DNA of 47,435 nucleotides from Aquificota bacterium (GTDB lineage: Bacteria; Aquificota; Aquificia; Aquificales; QOAS01): positions 1 to 47,435 of the forward strand of contig JAADCT010000035.1 of NCBI GenBank assembly GCA_013154305.1, read 5' to 3'. Below, piece after piece: positions 1 to 7,840 of this stretch (its first letter is position 1; the number at the start of each line of letters is the position of its first letter). The position numbers were made by a program, and so were the translations under genes. Under the pieces are notes generated by a model. That model saw only the letters and a program-made list of their open reading frames with translations, was not told the DNA's origin and did not search any database.

Positions 1-1
1 A

Positions 2-1123
2 CCCTTCATCGTTATGGAAATTCTCGAAAGGGCTAAGGAACTCGAAAGGGAGGGAAGGGATGTAATCCACATGGAGATAGGTGAGCCCGACCTTCCGCCC
101 TCGCCGAGGGTTTTGGAGGCCGTAGAGCGCTTTAAGGACAAAGCCCGCGGCTACACCCATTCTTTGGGTATTTGGGAACTCCGCGAGGCGGTTGCCGAGT
201 ATTACCTTCGAAGGTACGGGGTGGAAGTTGACCCCGAAAGGGTGGTAATTACGACCGGAACGAGCGGGGCCTTTTCCCTGATTTTTTCCGCCCTTTTTGA
301 GCCCGGGGAGGCGGTCGCCTTTACCGACCCCGGCTATCCCTGCTATCCCAACTTTGCAAAGATTTACTGCCTGAGACCGGCGGCGGTTCCGGTGGGACCC
401 GAAACGGATTACGAACTGCGGGCCGACCTCCTCGAGGAGGCGACAAAAAGGGAGAAAAACCTAAAAGGGTTCTTGGTCACTTCTCCCTCCAATCCGGTGG
501 GAAACGTTTATTCCGAAACCACTCTTAGGGAATTGGCCGAGTTTGCCCTCGAAAGGGACCTCGTTTTTATTTCCGACGAGATTTACCACGGTTTGGAATA
601 CGAAAAGAGGGCGTCCACGGCCTTGGAGTTTTCCGACCGGGCCGTCGTCGTGGGCGGTTTTTCAAAGTTTTTTTGCATGCCCGGCTACAGGCTCGGTTGG
701 GCGATAGTTCCTAAAGAGTGGGTTCGCCGGCTTCAGGTGGTGGCCCAAAACCTCTTTATCTCCCCGCCGACTTTGAGCCAGCTGGTTGCGGCCGAGGCGC
801 TTCGCGACGAAAGCCATCAAAACTTCGTTCGCGAAACTTTTAAAAAAAGGCGCGACTTTCTTTACGGCGAGCTCAAGGAGCTTTTCGAAGTTCCGGCCCG
901 GCCGGAGGGGGCCTTTTACGTATGGGCCGGGGTTGACCGATACGGTCTCGGCGGCTTCGAGTTTGCAAAAAGGCTTTTGGAGGAGGCGGGCGTTGCGGTA
1001 ACTCCGGGAGTGGACTTCGGCCGAAACGACACCGAGGGGTTCGTAAGGTTCGCCTACGCCTCTTCCCTCGAGAGGTTGAAAGAGGGCGTTGACCGGATAA
1101 AGGAGTTTCTGAAAAAACTCTAA
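2..1123 (+). CDS. Class I/II PLP-dependent aminotransferase (5' partial)
   Basis: Transfers an amino group between an amino acid and a 2-oxo acid using pyridoxal phosphate in the cytoplasm. Numbering from the Met at base 14, the PLP-binding lysine is K218 in GGFSKFFCMPGYRLGW, the cofactor-contacting Asp is in SDEIYHG (D188), the substrate-side Asn is in SPSNPVGN, and an Arg lies in GFVRFAYASS near the C-terminus. The frame stays open to the window edge and reads PFIV before that Met. Relatives in this family commonly have PFIVMEVLERA near the N-terminus, so the true start is probably upstream of the window. Substrate (aspartate, alanine or other) cannot be told. It converges on tadA, with 92 bases between them that hold weak stem-loops but no clear T-tract. 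Confidence 0.9.
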   Translation, partial: PFIVMEILERAKELEREGRDVIHMEIGEPDLPPSPRVLEAVERFKDKARGYTHSLGIWELREAVAEYYLRRYGVEVDPERVVITTGTSGAFSLIFSALFEPGEAVAFTDPGYPCYPNFAKIYCLRPAAVPVGPETDYELRADLLEEATKREKNLKGFLVTSPSNPVGNVYSETTLRELAEFALERDLVFISDEIYHGLEYEKRASTALEFSDRAVVVGGFSKFFCMPGYRLGWAIVPKEWVRRLQVVAQNLFISPPTLSQLVAAEALRDESHQNFVRETFKKRRDFLYGELKELFEVPARPEGAFYVWAGVDRYGLGGFEFAKRLLEEAGVAVTPGVDFGRNDTEGFVRFAYASSLERLKEGVDRIKEFLKKL

Positions 1124-1215
1124 ACCCTTTGCCGTTTTTCGCGGTCCCTTTCGCGGTAGCGGAAAGGGGGTGTCCCGTAAAGGGTGCGGCGGTCTTAGGC
1201 GCCGCGAAAGGTCCT

Positions 1216-1671
1216 TCAGTCTTTTTCGTCGTCCTCTCGGCGGAGTTTTCGAAAGAACTCCTTTAAAAGTTCGGAGCACTCCCCGCACCTGAGAAGTTCC
1301 CAAGGAATTTTGTACTCCTCGAGGAGGAAGAACTTGGTCAGGACCGCACCGTGTTTTTCGTTTTCGGTCCCGAAGTAGAGTTTTTTAAAGCCGGCCAGGG
1401 CCACGGCGCCGGCGCACATGGGGCAGGGCTCCAGCGTGACGAAAATTTCGCAATCCCGAAGGGCCTTTATTCCTAACTTCGATGCCGCTTCGCGGATGGC
1501 GAGAATTTCGGCGTGGGCGGTGGGGTCGGACAGTTCCTCGACGCGGTTGTGGGCCCGGGCCACCACCTTCCCGTTTTTGGCTATCACGCATCCGACGGGC
1601 ACCTCGCCCTTTTCGAAGGCCTTTTTGGCCTCCTCGAGGGCCTCCAGGAGAAGGCGTCTTTTTTCCTCCAT
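1216..1671 (-). CDS. tadA: tRNA-specific adenosine deaminase TadA
   Basis: Deaminates adenosine 34 of tRNA-Arg(ACG) to inosine. The 151-residue protein has the zinc deaminase signature: HAE at 53-55 (zinc His53 and proton-shuttling Glu55) and PCPMC with zinc ligands Cys83 and Cys86; Asn42 sits in the expected substrate-binding place. The frame runs open far upstream, but the Met at 1669-1671 gives the family's normal length and N-terminus (MEEKRRLLLEALEEAKKAFE). It is divergent from a GNAT gene whose start codon is only 27 bases away. No Shine-Dalgarno sequence is visible; an AT-rich box lies about 15 bases before the start. Confidence 0.93.
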   Translation of the reverse strand: MEEKRRLLLEALEEAKKAFEKGEVPVGCVIAKNGKVVARAHNRVEELSDPTAHAEILAIREAASKLGIKALRDCEIFVTLEPCPMCAGAVALAGFKKLYFGTENEKHGAVLTKFFLLEEYKIPWELLRCGECSELLKEFFRKLRREDDEKD

Positions 1672-1685
1672 CGGGAGCGGGGCCA

Positions 1686-1694
1686 ATTTTAAAA
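1686..1694. promoter_or_regulatory. Shared divergent -10-like box (ATTTTAAAA)
   Basis: This is the only AT-rich stretch in the 27 bases between the tadA and GNAT start codons. TTTTAAAA is its own reverse complement, so it can serve as a -10 element in both directions. It ends 4 bases before the GNAT start codon and about 15 before that of tadA. The same word appears between hldD and pilT and between the symporter and prmA. Promoter function is inferred. Confidence 0.5.
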
Positions 1695-1698
1695 CCTT

Positions 1699-2169
1699 AT
1701 GGCGGTAAAGGAGAAGGAGATTACCGTCGAAAGGTGGGAGAGGATGGAGGACTTCGGAAGTTTCTTTCCCATGCTTCGCGACATGTTGGGGGCCATTTAC
1801 GGTTCCCCCGAAAGGGGCCTGAAGATTTACCAGGAGCGCTACGACGCGGTTAACTACTACCGAAACTACGAGGCCTATCCGGGCTCTTTTCTTTTGGTGG
1901 CCAAAAACGAAAAGGGCGAGCCGGTCGGCTTTCTCTACGCCCGCAGGAAGAAAAACCACACCTACCTTTACGACGTTTTCGTAAAGCCGGAGTACAGGAA
2001 AAGGGGGGTGGCCCGCCGTTTGGTGGAGGAGCTCGAGAGGCTGGCGGGCGGGCCGATAAGGGCCGACACCCACGAGGGCGCGCTGGAGGCCTTCCGCCGC
2101 TTGGGCTTTAGGGTTTTAAAGGAGTACTTTGAGGACGGTATTCGCTGGTTTCTCGTCGAAAAGGACTAA
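1699..2169 (+). CDS. GNAT-family N-acetyltransferase
   Basis: Predicted acetyl-CoA-dependent N-acetyltransferase of about 156 residues; substrate unknown. The acetyl-CoA pyrophosphate-binding motif A is YDVFVKPEYRKRGVARRLVE around residues 91-110, with the RxxGxA core at 100-105. The C-terminal strand-helix pattern (AFRRLGFRVLKEYFE) is typical of the fold. The ATG at 1699 follows an AT-rich box by 4 bases with no ribosome-binding site, so it is probably leaderless. An internal Met at 1744 follows a purine-rich AGGTGGGAGAGG and could be an alternative start, but it would remove the first strand of the fold. Its stop overlaps by 4 bases the stop of the convergent lipoprotein gene. Confidence 0.85.
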   Translation: MAVKEKEITVERWERMEDFGSFFPMLRDMLGAIYGSPERGLKIYQERYDAVNYYRNYEAYPGSFLLVAKNEKGEPVGFLYARRKKNHTYLYDVFVKPEYRKRGVARRLVEELERLAGGPIRADTHEGALEAFRRLGFRVLKEYFEDGIRWFLVEKD

Positions 2170-2702
2170 AAGGTCGGAACCGAAAAGAGCAGTCTGCGGA
2201 GGTCCTTTTCGACCTCTACGAGCGTGCGGGCGCCCGCGCGGCGGTAGGTTGCCTTCGCGCACCCGTAGGGGTTGCAAACTTCGGCCTCCAGCGGCCGGGC
2301 CTCCCCGTCGGTAAGGAGCGAGACGGTCAAGTGGGGAAGGGGTTTTGATGTGAAGCGATAACCGCCGTCGGCGACCCGTTTGCGGCAGTCGGGTCCCAAA
2401 AGGCGGGCCGAAAGGAGCCTCCACAACTCGGTCGGGAAGGTCAGTTTTTCCCCTCCCAACCGCAGGGTCTTGTTTCGGTATTCGACGAAACCGACGAATG
2501 TAAGGGGAAAGACCATTCGGTCCTTCGAGGGGTAATACTTAAAGGGCACCTCAAAGGAACCGACCAGGAGTTTCCCCTCAAAGGGAGGGGGAACGGCGTT
2601 CCAGTCCAGTTTCGGAGGGGGGAGGCAGGTTTTGCCCCGCTTTGGAGGGGTGCAGGAAAGGGAAAGCAGGAGAAGGGGAAGGAGGAGTTTCGTCCTCGTC
2701 AT
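2166..2702 (-). CDS. Hypothetical lipoprotein
   Basis: A 178-residue protein I do not recognise. The N-terminus is a lipoprotein signal: basic MTRTK, then a Leu-rich core ending in the lipobox LSLSC at 13-17, so Cys17 would be lipidated. The rest is proline- and charge-rich, with cysteines near residues 26, 105, 142 and 148. Its start codon overlaps the rlmB stop by 4 bases (ATGA type), so it is translationally coupled to rlmB on one transcript. Likely an envelope protein; no enzymatic motif is visible. Confidence 0.75.
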   Translation of the reverse strand: MTRTKLLLPLLLLSLSCTPPKRGKTCLPPPKLDWNAVPPPFEGKLLVGSFEVPFKYYPSKDRMVFPLTFVGFVEYRNKTLRLGGEKLTFPTELWRLLSARLLGPDCRKRVADGGYRFTSKPLPHLTVSLLTDGEARPLEAEVCNPYGCAKATYRRAGARTLVEVEKDLRRLLFSVPTF

Positions 2703-3454
2703 GGAGTTTCTATTTTGGGTTCCACCTTGGGGAGGCGGTCGCGGTTAATCTCCCAGAGGGCGATGGCGGTCGCCGCCCCCACGTTGAGGGAGGGAACCTT
2801 TCCGACGGTGGGAATGGTCGCTATCAGGTCCGACTGCTCGAGGACGCTTTTGGAAATTCCCTCCCCTTCGGAGCCGACCACCACGGCCAGGGGAAAGGGA
2901 AAGTCCACCTCCCTTATGTCCTTGCCGCCGGTTTCGACGGCGGCGACCCACCCGCCCATTTTTTTAAACTGCCGGAGCGCCCGCTGGAGGGAGGGGACTT
3001 TCGCCACCTTGAGGTGGAAGATGGCGCCGGCGGAGGCCTTTACGACCGTTTCGTTTATCGGGCTGCTCCGGTCCTTGGGTAACAAAACGCCGACTCCGCC
3101 GAAGAGTTCGGTCGTTCGGATGATGTTTCCCACGTTTTGGGGGTCGGTTATGTGGTCGAGGACGACGAAAAACGAGTTTTTTTCTATCGCCTCTTTGAAG
3201 AGTTCCTCCTCGTCGACGTAGGATATCGGCGAAAGGAGGGCCACGACGCCCTGGGTCTTTTTGGTCCCGGCCAATTCCTCCACCCTTTTGCGGGGAACTT
3301 TTTGAACCTTAACGCCCCTTTCCTTGGCCAGTTTTAGAAGTTCGCGCGGGGGGTGGCTGTCGTGGGCGACGAAGATTTTTTCAATGCTTCGGCCCGCCCT
3401 CAGGGCCTCTATAACCGGATTTCTCCCCCAGACGGTAAACTTCTTTTTTTCCAT
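2699..3454 (-). CDS. rlmB: 23S rRNA (guanosine-2'-O)-methyltransferase RlmB-like (SpoU family)
   Basis: A 251-residue SPOUT methyltransferase expected to 2'-O-methylate G2251 in the ribosomal P loop. Residues 5-75 form the small N-terminal substrate-binding domain (WGRNPVIEAL). The trefoil-knot domain has motif 1 DHITDPQNVGNIIR at 100-113 with Asn107 and Arg113, motif 2 GSEGEGI at 194-200, and motif 3 IPTVGKVPSLNVGAA around 214-228. Motif 3 normally reads SLNVS; here the Ser is Gly. The start is preceded by TTTAAAC and 6 bases, with no Shine-Dalgarno. Other SpoU members such as TrmH are possible, but the N-terminal domain favours RlmB. Confidence 0.9.
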   Translation of the reverse strand: MEKKKFTVWGRNPVIEALRAGRSIEKIFVAHDSHPPRELLKLAKERGVKVQKVPRKRVEELAGTKKTQGVVALLSPISYVDEEELFKEAIEKNSFFVVLDHITDPQNVGNIIRTTELFGGVGVLLPKDRSSPINETVVKASAGAIFHLKVAKVPSLQRALRQFKKMGGWVAAVETGGKDIREVDFPFPLAVVVGSEGEGISKSVLEQSDLIATIPTVGKVPSLNVGAATAIALWEINRDRLPKVEPKIETP

Positions 3455-3493
3455 CGGTAGGTTTAAAAAGTTAGGACCTCCGTCGGTTAACGA

Positions 3494-3522
3494 TTGTCAA
3501 AACCGCCTTATTAACTTTAAAC
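3494..3522 (+). promoter_or_regulatory. Putative sigma70-type promoter
   Basis: TTGTCA at 3494-3499 is followed after 17 bases by TTAAAC at 3517-3522 (or TTTAAA after 16). It would start transcription around 3529, giving a short leader with GGAGG at 3543-3547, eight bases before the ATG at 3555. Confidence 0.45.
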
Positions 3523-3554
3523 TTAAGGAGAACTTCGAGGCGGAGGTTTTAAAG

Positions 3555-3983
3555 ATGGGTTCGGCCGGCGCCCTCGTTGCCTTCAGCAACGACAAGAACA
3601 TCCTCATCGTCCTAAAGGCCTGCGAAAACGCGGAGAAGCTTTTGGAGGACAGAAACCTCAAGGACTTCGTGAAGTTTTCCAACGAGCTTTTGGAGCACAT
3701 CGACGAACCTACCGACGTTCTCGACTACTACACCCACGCCAAGATGCTCTACAGGCTGATTAAAGAGAGGTTGGGGACCGAAAAGGTCGGCTTTTACGTC
3801 TACGACCTCGAGGTTTCCTATCCCATAAAGGGGAATACCCCGGAGGAGCTCGAGAGGGCGATAGAGAGCGAGGCGTTGATAGACAAGCCGATTTTGGCCT
3901 ATTCCAAGTGTTTCGAGGACGTTCCGATATTGGTGATTGTCGACCTCGACACCTACCGCACCTACGAGGTCAGAAAACCCTGA
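3555..3983 (+). CDS. Conserved-looking protein of unknown function
   Basis: A 142-residue soluble acidic protein I do not recognise. The frame is open further upstream into antisense rlmB, but the ATG at 3555 has a good ribosome-binding site (GGAGG, 8 bases) and an upstream promoter. The sequence alternates predicted helices (residues 22-75) and strands (VGFYVYDLEVSYP, ILVIVDLDTYRTYEV), with no signal peptide or membrane segment. Its TGA shares one base with the next ATG (TGATG), coupling it to the DUF167 gene. The C-terminal strand with DLDTYRTYEVRKP suggests a small alpha/beta domain; nothing visible supports an enzymatic role. Confidence 0.7.
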   Translation: MGSAGALVAFSNDKNILIVLKACENAEKLLEDRNLKDFVKFSNELLEHIDEPTDVLDYYTHAKMLYRLIKERLGTEKVGFYVYDLEVSYPIKGNTPEELERAIESEALIDKPILAYSKCFEDVPILVIVDLDTYRTYEVRKP

Positions 3984-4216
3984 TGCTGGTCCGGGTGAGG
4001 GCAAAACCCCGCTCCAAGAAGGAGGGCGTAAAAAGGCTTTCGGAGGACCTCCTTGAGGTCCGCGTTTCGGTCCCCCCCGAGGGGGGAAGGGCCAACGAGA
4101 GGATAAGGGAACTTTTGGCCTCCTTTTTCGGCGTTTCCAAGTCGAGGGTGAAACTCCTCAAGGGGGAAACCTCGAGGGAAAAGCTCTTTGAGGTCGACCT
4201 TCAGCCGGAGCGGTAG
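3983..4216 (+). CDS. DUF167 / YggU family protein
   Basis: A 77-residue member of the YggU (DUF167) family. These are small alpha/beta proteins of unknown role that are widespread in bacteria and archaea. The family pattern is clear: RVRAKPRSKKEGV near the start, VSVPPEGGRANERIRELLASF in the middle, and a C-terminal GETSREKLFEV. The start at 3983 overlaps the preceding stop in TGATG. The last 16 bases overlap the convergent phosphoribosyltransferase gene. Confidence 0.88.
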   Translation: MLVRVRAKPRSKKEGVKRLSEDLLEVRVSVPPEGGRANERIRELLASFFGVSKSRVKLLKGETSREKLFEVDLQPER

Positions 4217-4893
4217 GTGAGCGGATAGCTTTGGAGCATCCTCAGGACCTCTTCCTCGTCGAGGTCGCGCCACCGGCGGTAGGCGGCGGCTACGGCAAAG
4301 GGCAGGTTTCGGCGGTAGTTGGCGCAAACGAGGAGGTCCACCAGCGGGGCCAGGCGGGCAACCGAGCCGGCGCTGCAGGTGGGAACGGCGACGACCACTT
4401 TAGAGGGTTTCAGCCGTTTTACGGCCTCGAGGGCGGCCAGGAGGGTGTAGCCGGAGGCCAGGCCGTCGTCGACGATTATAGCGGTCTTTCCCTCGAGGGA
4501 GGGAAGACTTTGCGTTTGAAAGAGCTCGAGGCGGCGCCGGACGCTTTCGAGGGCCTTGGTCAGCTGGGTTTGAACCTCCTCGGCCGTCAGGCCGAGGCTT
4601 TCAACCGCCTCCTCGTTTAAAACGACGTCGCCGAACTGGTTGACGGCGCCAAAGCCGGCTTCGGTGTCCCAGGGCAGCTGGGCCTTCCTTACGACGAGGG
4701 GAACGAGGGGGGCGCCGAGGGCCTTGGCCACCTCAATTCCGACGGGAATGCCCCCGGAGGGAATGGCCAAAACGACGGGGTTTTCGAGGTTCAGCTCCTT
4801 TAAAAGGAGGGCGAGTTTCCTTCCGGCGTCGGTGCGGTCCTCGAAGACGAATTCCCTGTCCGTCAGGGTGGGGTCTATTAAAACTTCGCCCAT
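4201..4893 (-). CDS. Phosphoribosyltransferase-domain protein
   Basis: A 230-residue type I phosphoribosyltransferase-like protein. The PRPP-binding loop is TAIIVDDGLASGYTLLAA, with VDDGLASG at 141-148. It is preceded by the N-terminal AIPSGGIPVGIEVAKAL, which resembles the group often annotated 'predicted phosphoribosyltransferase' beside dienelactone hydrolases. There is no sign of a purine- or pyrimidine-specific hood, so the substrate is unknown. The start follows TAATTT by nine bases without a Shine-Dalgarno. It is divergent from dapA and overlaps the DUF167 gene tail-to-tail by 16 bases. Confidence 0.83.
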   Translation of the reverse strand: MGEVLIDPTLTDREFVFEDRTDAGRKLALLLKELNLENPVVLAIPSGGIPVGIEVAKALGAPLVPLVVRKAQLPWDTEAGFGAVNQFGDVVLNEEAVESLGLTAEEVQTQLTKALESVRRRLELFQTQSLPSLEGKTAIIVDDGLASGYTLLAALEAVKRLKPSKVVVAVPTCSAGSVARLAPLVDLLVCANYRRNLPFAVAAAYRRWRDLDEEEVLRMLQSYPLTYRSG

Positions 4894-4958
4894 GGGAGGG
4901 AAATTAGGAGTCTTTAACCGAAAAGGGTGATGCGGCGGGGAGGGCGGTCCCCGCGGGG

Positions 4959-4973
4959 TCGTTAAACTTTAAA
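4959..4973 (+). promoter_or_regulatory. dapA upstream element shared with leuC
   Basis: TCGTTAAACTTTAAA lies 21 bases before the dapA start. The same 15 bases occur in the orientation of leuC at 14780-14794. The tandem TTAAAC-TTTAAAC is a plausible -10 region followed by AAGGAGGAG, a strong ribosome-binding site. It may be a common promoter word or a shared regulator site. Confidence 0.4.
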
Positions 4974-4994
4974 CTTTGCAAGGAGGAGAGTCCG

Positions 4995-5900
4995 ATGGAC
5001 GGTTTTACCCTCAGGGGTTCGATTATCGCCCTGATTACGCCCTTTAAAAACGGCGGGAAAGAGGTCGACTACGAGGGTCTGGCCCGCCTCATCGACTATC
5101 AGATTGAGCAGGGCACCGACGCGATTTTGGTCTGCGGAACCACGGGCGAGAGCCCGACTTTGACTTACGACGAACACCGCAGCGTTATAGAGTTTGCGGT
5201 TAAGCACGCGGCCGGTCGCGTTCCGGTAATTGCGGGAACGGGTGCCAACTCCCTCCACGAGGCGGTGGAGCTGACGGGTTTTGCCAAGGAGGCGGGGGCC
5301 GACGCGGCCCTGGTGGTGGTTCCCTACTACAACAAACCCTCCCAGGAGGGTCTTTACCGCCACTACAAAACGCTGGCCAAGGAGGTCGACATTCCCATAA
5401 TCGTTTACAACATTCCGGGTAGGACCTGCAGGGAAATAGAGGTTTCGACGCTGGCGCGGCTGAGGGAGGAGTGTCCCAACATAGTCGGTTCGAAAGAGAG
5501 CGTTTCCGACATGGACCGCATTTCGGAAATGAGGCGCGTTCTCGGCGAGGACTTTTTAATCTACTCGGGCGACGACAGTCTGACCTTGCCGATGATGGCG
5601 CTGGGGGCCGACGGCGTCGTTTCGGTTGCCAACCACGTCCTTCCCAAAGAGGTTAAGGAGATGGTTCACTCGGCCCTCAAAGGGGACTTTGAAAGGGCGC
5701 GCAAGCTCCACTACGAGCTCTTTCCCCTCTTTAAGGCCCTCTTTATGGACACCAATCCGATTCCGGTAAAGACGGCGGTTTGGATGCTCGGCCTTATAGA
5801 GGAAAAGTCTTTCCGACTGCCTTTGTGCGAGATGCCGCCCGAAAAGGAGGAGCGGCTGAGGGAGGTTTTGCGCTCTTACGGTTTGAAGGTGGTGCGGTAG
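4995..5900 (+). CDS. dapA: 4-hydroxy-tetrahydrodipicolinate synthase
   Basis: Condenses pyruvate with aspartate semialdehyde, the first committed step of lysine and diaminopimelate synthesis. The 301-residue TIM barrel has the pyruvate Schiff-base lysine K167 in IVGSKESV, the catalytic tyrosine Y138 in YNIPGRT, and the GTTGE motif at 48-52 that supplies the catalytic Thr. Length and motifs match the family throughout. The start has a strong Shine-Dalgarno (AAGGAGGAG). No other lysine-pathway gene is adjacent. Confidence 0.97.
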   Translation: MDGFTLRGSIIALITPFKNGGKEVDYEGLARLIDYQIEQGTDAILVCGTTGESPTLTYDEHRSVIEFAVKHAAGRVPVIAGTGANSLHEAVELTGFAKEAGADAALVVVPYYNKPSQEGLYRHYKTLAKEVDIPIIVYNIPGRTCREIEVSTLARLREECPNIVGSKESVSDMDRISEMRRVLGEDFLIYSGDDSLTLPMMALGADGVVSVANHVLPKEVKEMVHSALKGDFERARKLHYELFPLFKALFMDTNPIPVKTAVWMLGLIEEKSFRLPLCEMPPEKEERLREVLRSYGLKVVR

Positions 5901-5943
5901 GTCCTTTCGGAGGGCGCCGGTTAAGCTATTAGTTTTTGACGCT

Positions 5944-6879
5944 ATGAACGGTCGAAATTTGGCCCTCTTTTTGTCCCTCCTTTTGGTCCTCTCTTGCGGC
6001 AAACCGACGGAGGAGGAGAGGGCCAAGAAGGCGGCCTCCGACTACGCCAAGGGCGTCGAGCTTTACAAAAAGGGTGACTACGGGGAGGCGGCCCGCCTTT
6101 TGAGGGAGGCCGAGGCGGGAATGGCCTACCTCACGCCGGAGCAAATTCGCGACCTGAAGTTCAAACTCGCCCTTTCCCTCTACAAGGCGGGAAAGTACGA
6201 GGACGCCATTTTGGAGTTGGAGGACTACGTAAGCTACTATCCGACGGCGCCGAACGTTGAGGAGGCCTACGTTTACCTCATCCGCGCCTACCTGAAAATT
6301 TCACCCGACCCCTGGCGCGACCAAACTTACGCCGAAAAGGCGTTGGCCCTGATAGAGGAGTTTCTCCGCCGATTTCCCGACAGCCGCTACCTGCCCCAGC
6401 TGGAGGAGCTCAAAAACGAGGCGCTGGCGCGGTTGGCCCGCCACCACCTGCTGGTTGCCGAGTTTTACGAAAACTACGGCCTTTACTATCCGGCGGCCCT
6501 GCGCTACGAGTTCCTGCTGTACAACTTTTCCGACCTCCTCGACGAGAGGGAACTCCTCTTTAGGTACGTTAAAAACCTCTACCTCGTTCCCCTTTACGCG
6601 GCAAAGAAAAAGGGCGAATTCCTGAAAAAGGCCGAGAAGCTGGAGGAGCAAATTAAGGAGGGCGAGGTAAAAGACAAGGAGGCGGCCAAAAGGCGGGTCG
6701 AATTCTTTAAGGAGCAGGCCCGCCGGTGGGACCGCATAGCCGCCGAGGCCCTGAAAAAGGCCGAAGAAAACCTGAAGCTCTACGAGCGGCGTTTCGGCCG
6801 CGACAAAAACTACGAAATACTTTTAAAGATTAAAAAAGGGCAAAGGGAAGAAAGGTCATGGATAGAAAGGATTTTGTAA
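5944..6879 (+). CDS. bamD: Outer-membrane assembly lipoprotein BamD-like
   Basis: A lipoprotein with TPR-like repeats, expected to be the BamD subunit that helps BamA insert beta-barrel proteins into the outer membrane. The signal peptide ends in lipobox LVLSC with Cys18. Repeats follow: AKGVELYKKGDYGEAARLL near 35-55, LALSLYKAGKYEDAILELE near 77-95, and FLRRFPDSRYLPQLEEL near 140-156. The C-terminal 80 residues are a charged, coiled-coil-like extension (KKAEKLEEQIKEGEVKDKE), making it longer (311 residues) than the usual ~240. It overlaps rsfS by 22 bases. The call rests on fold pattern; other TPR lipoproteins are possible. Confidence 0.78.
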   Translation: MNGRNLALFLSLLLVLSCGKPTEEERAKKAASDYAKGVELYKKGDYGEAARLLREAEAGMAYLTPEQIRDLKFKLALSLYKAGKYEDAILELEDYVSYYPTAPNVEEAYVYLIRAYLKISPDPWRDQTYAEKALALIEEFLRRFPDSRYLPQLEELKNEALARLARHHLLVAEFYENYGLYYPAALRYEFLLYNFSDLLDERELLFRYVKNLYLVPLYAAKKKGEFLKKAEKLEEQIKEGEVKDKEAAKRRVEFFKEQARRWDRIAAEALKKAEENLKLYERRFGRDKNYEILLKIKKGQREERSWIERIL

Positions 6880-7196
6880 AGGAAATCGTTTCGATTTTGG
6901 ACGACAAAAAGGGCGAAAACATCTCCGCCCTCGACGTTCGGGGTCTAACCTCTTTGACCGACTACTTCGTGATAGCGTCGGCCACCTCCGACACCCACGC
7001 CAAGGCTCTGGCCGACTACGTTGAGGAGGAGATTAAAAAGCGAAGGGGCGAACTGCCCCACCACGTCGAGGGCAGGGAGTGGAACCGCTGGATAGTCCTC
7101 GACTACGGCGACGTAATAGTCCACATAATGCTTCCCGAGGTTCGGGACTACTACGGTATCGACTGGCTCTGGTCCGACGCCAAAAGGGTCGAATGA
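6858..7196 (+). CDS. rsfS: Ribosomal silencing factor RsfS
   Basis: Binds ribosomal protein L14 and blocks joining of the subunits when nutrients are short. The 112-residue protein has the family's hallmarks: ALDVRGLTSLTDYFVIASA at 24-42 and HHVEGREWNRWIVLDYGDVIVHIM at 67-90, ending with the aromatic YYGIDWLW. The ATG lies inside the end of bamD (22-base overlap) and is preceded by GGGAAGAAAGG. The stop overlaps the comF start in ATGA, so bamD-rsfS-comF form one transcript. Confidence 0.95.
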   Translation: MDRKDFVKEIVSILDDKKGENISALDVRGLTSLTDYFVIASATSDTHAKALADYVEEEIKKRRGELPHHVEGREWNRWIVLDYGDVIVHIMLPEVRDYYGIDWLWSDAKRVE

Positions 7197-7828
7197 ACCT
7201 TTTGGAAAAGCTCCTCTTTGGCGAATTTTGCGCCCACTGCGAGAGGCGGGAGGTGGGCGCTTACGGCCTCGTTTGCGACCCTTGCCTCTATTCCCTTCGG
7301 CCCGAACCCTCCTTCAGGGAGGTTCCCTACGCCGACGGCGTTTTGGCGTTTGCCCCTTACAAAGGGGCGGCCAAAACCCTTTTAAACCTGATAAAGTTTC
7401 AGGGCGCAAAGAAACTCCTGGAACCTTTGGCCGAGGTTGCCAAACCCACCTTCGAAAGGTTTTTGAGGAAAGTGGACCCCGATTGGGTTTCGTTCGTGCC
7501 CACCCACCCCTTGAGGGTTTGGTTTTCGAGGGGCTTTGACCAAACGGAGGAACTTCTAAAAAGGCTCTATCCGGAGTACGCGAGGGTTTTTTCGCGGCGG
7601 TGGGTGCCGAGGCGGCCGCTGGCGCGGCTAAAGGGAAGGGAGCGCCGCTCGGCGATAAAGGGCGTTTTCGAACTTCGCCTGCCGCCTCCGGCGGTAAAGG
7701 GAAAGAGGTTTTTAATAGTCGACGACGTCGTTACCACCGGTTCGACGGCCGCCGAATTGGCCCTTTTGCTGAAGTCGGCCGGTGCCTCCGAGGTCTTCTT
7801 TTTTGCACTCTTTGACGGTTCGGCTTAA
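7193..7828 (+). CDS. ComF-family phosphoribosyltransferase-like protein
   Basis: A 211-residue ComF/GntX-type protein. It has an N-terminal zinc ribbon (Cys13 and Cys16, Cys28 and Cys31), a central PSFVPTHP-like strand (VSFVPTHPLRVWFSRGFDQTE), and a C-terminal PRPP loop FLIVDDVVTTGSTAAE at 173-188. Family members take part in natural transformation, acting on incoming single-stranded DNA; the precise activity is unsettled. The ATG at 7193 overlaps the rsfS stop by four bases. The longer open frame upstream is a shadow of rsfS. The pilT and pilC genes nearby would fit DNA uptake. Confidence 0.88.
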   Translation: MNLLEKLLFGEFCAHCERREVGAYGLVCDPCLYSLRPEPSFREVPYADGVLAFAPYKGAAKTLLNLIKFQGAKKLLEPLAEVAKPTFERFLRKVDPDWVSFVPTHPLRVWFSRGFDQTEELLKRLYPEYARVFSRRWVPRRPLARLKGRERRSAIKGVFELRLPPPAVKGKRFLIVDDVVTTGSTAAELALLLKSAGASEVFFFALFDGSA

Positions 7829-7840
7829 AAAACTTTTCCA

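Noticed and set aside
4894-4994. A riboswitch (such as a lysine riboswitch) before dapA
   Set aside because: The region after the likely promoter is only about 20 bases, too short for a riboswitch; the GC-rich stem upstream (GGTCCCCGCGGGG) lies before the promoter.
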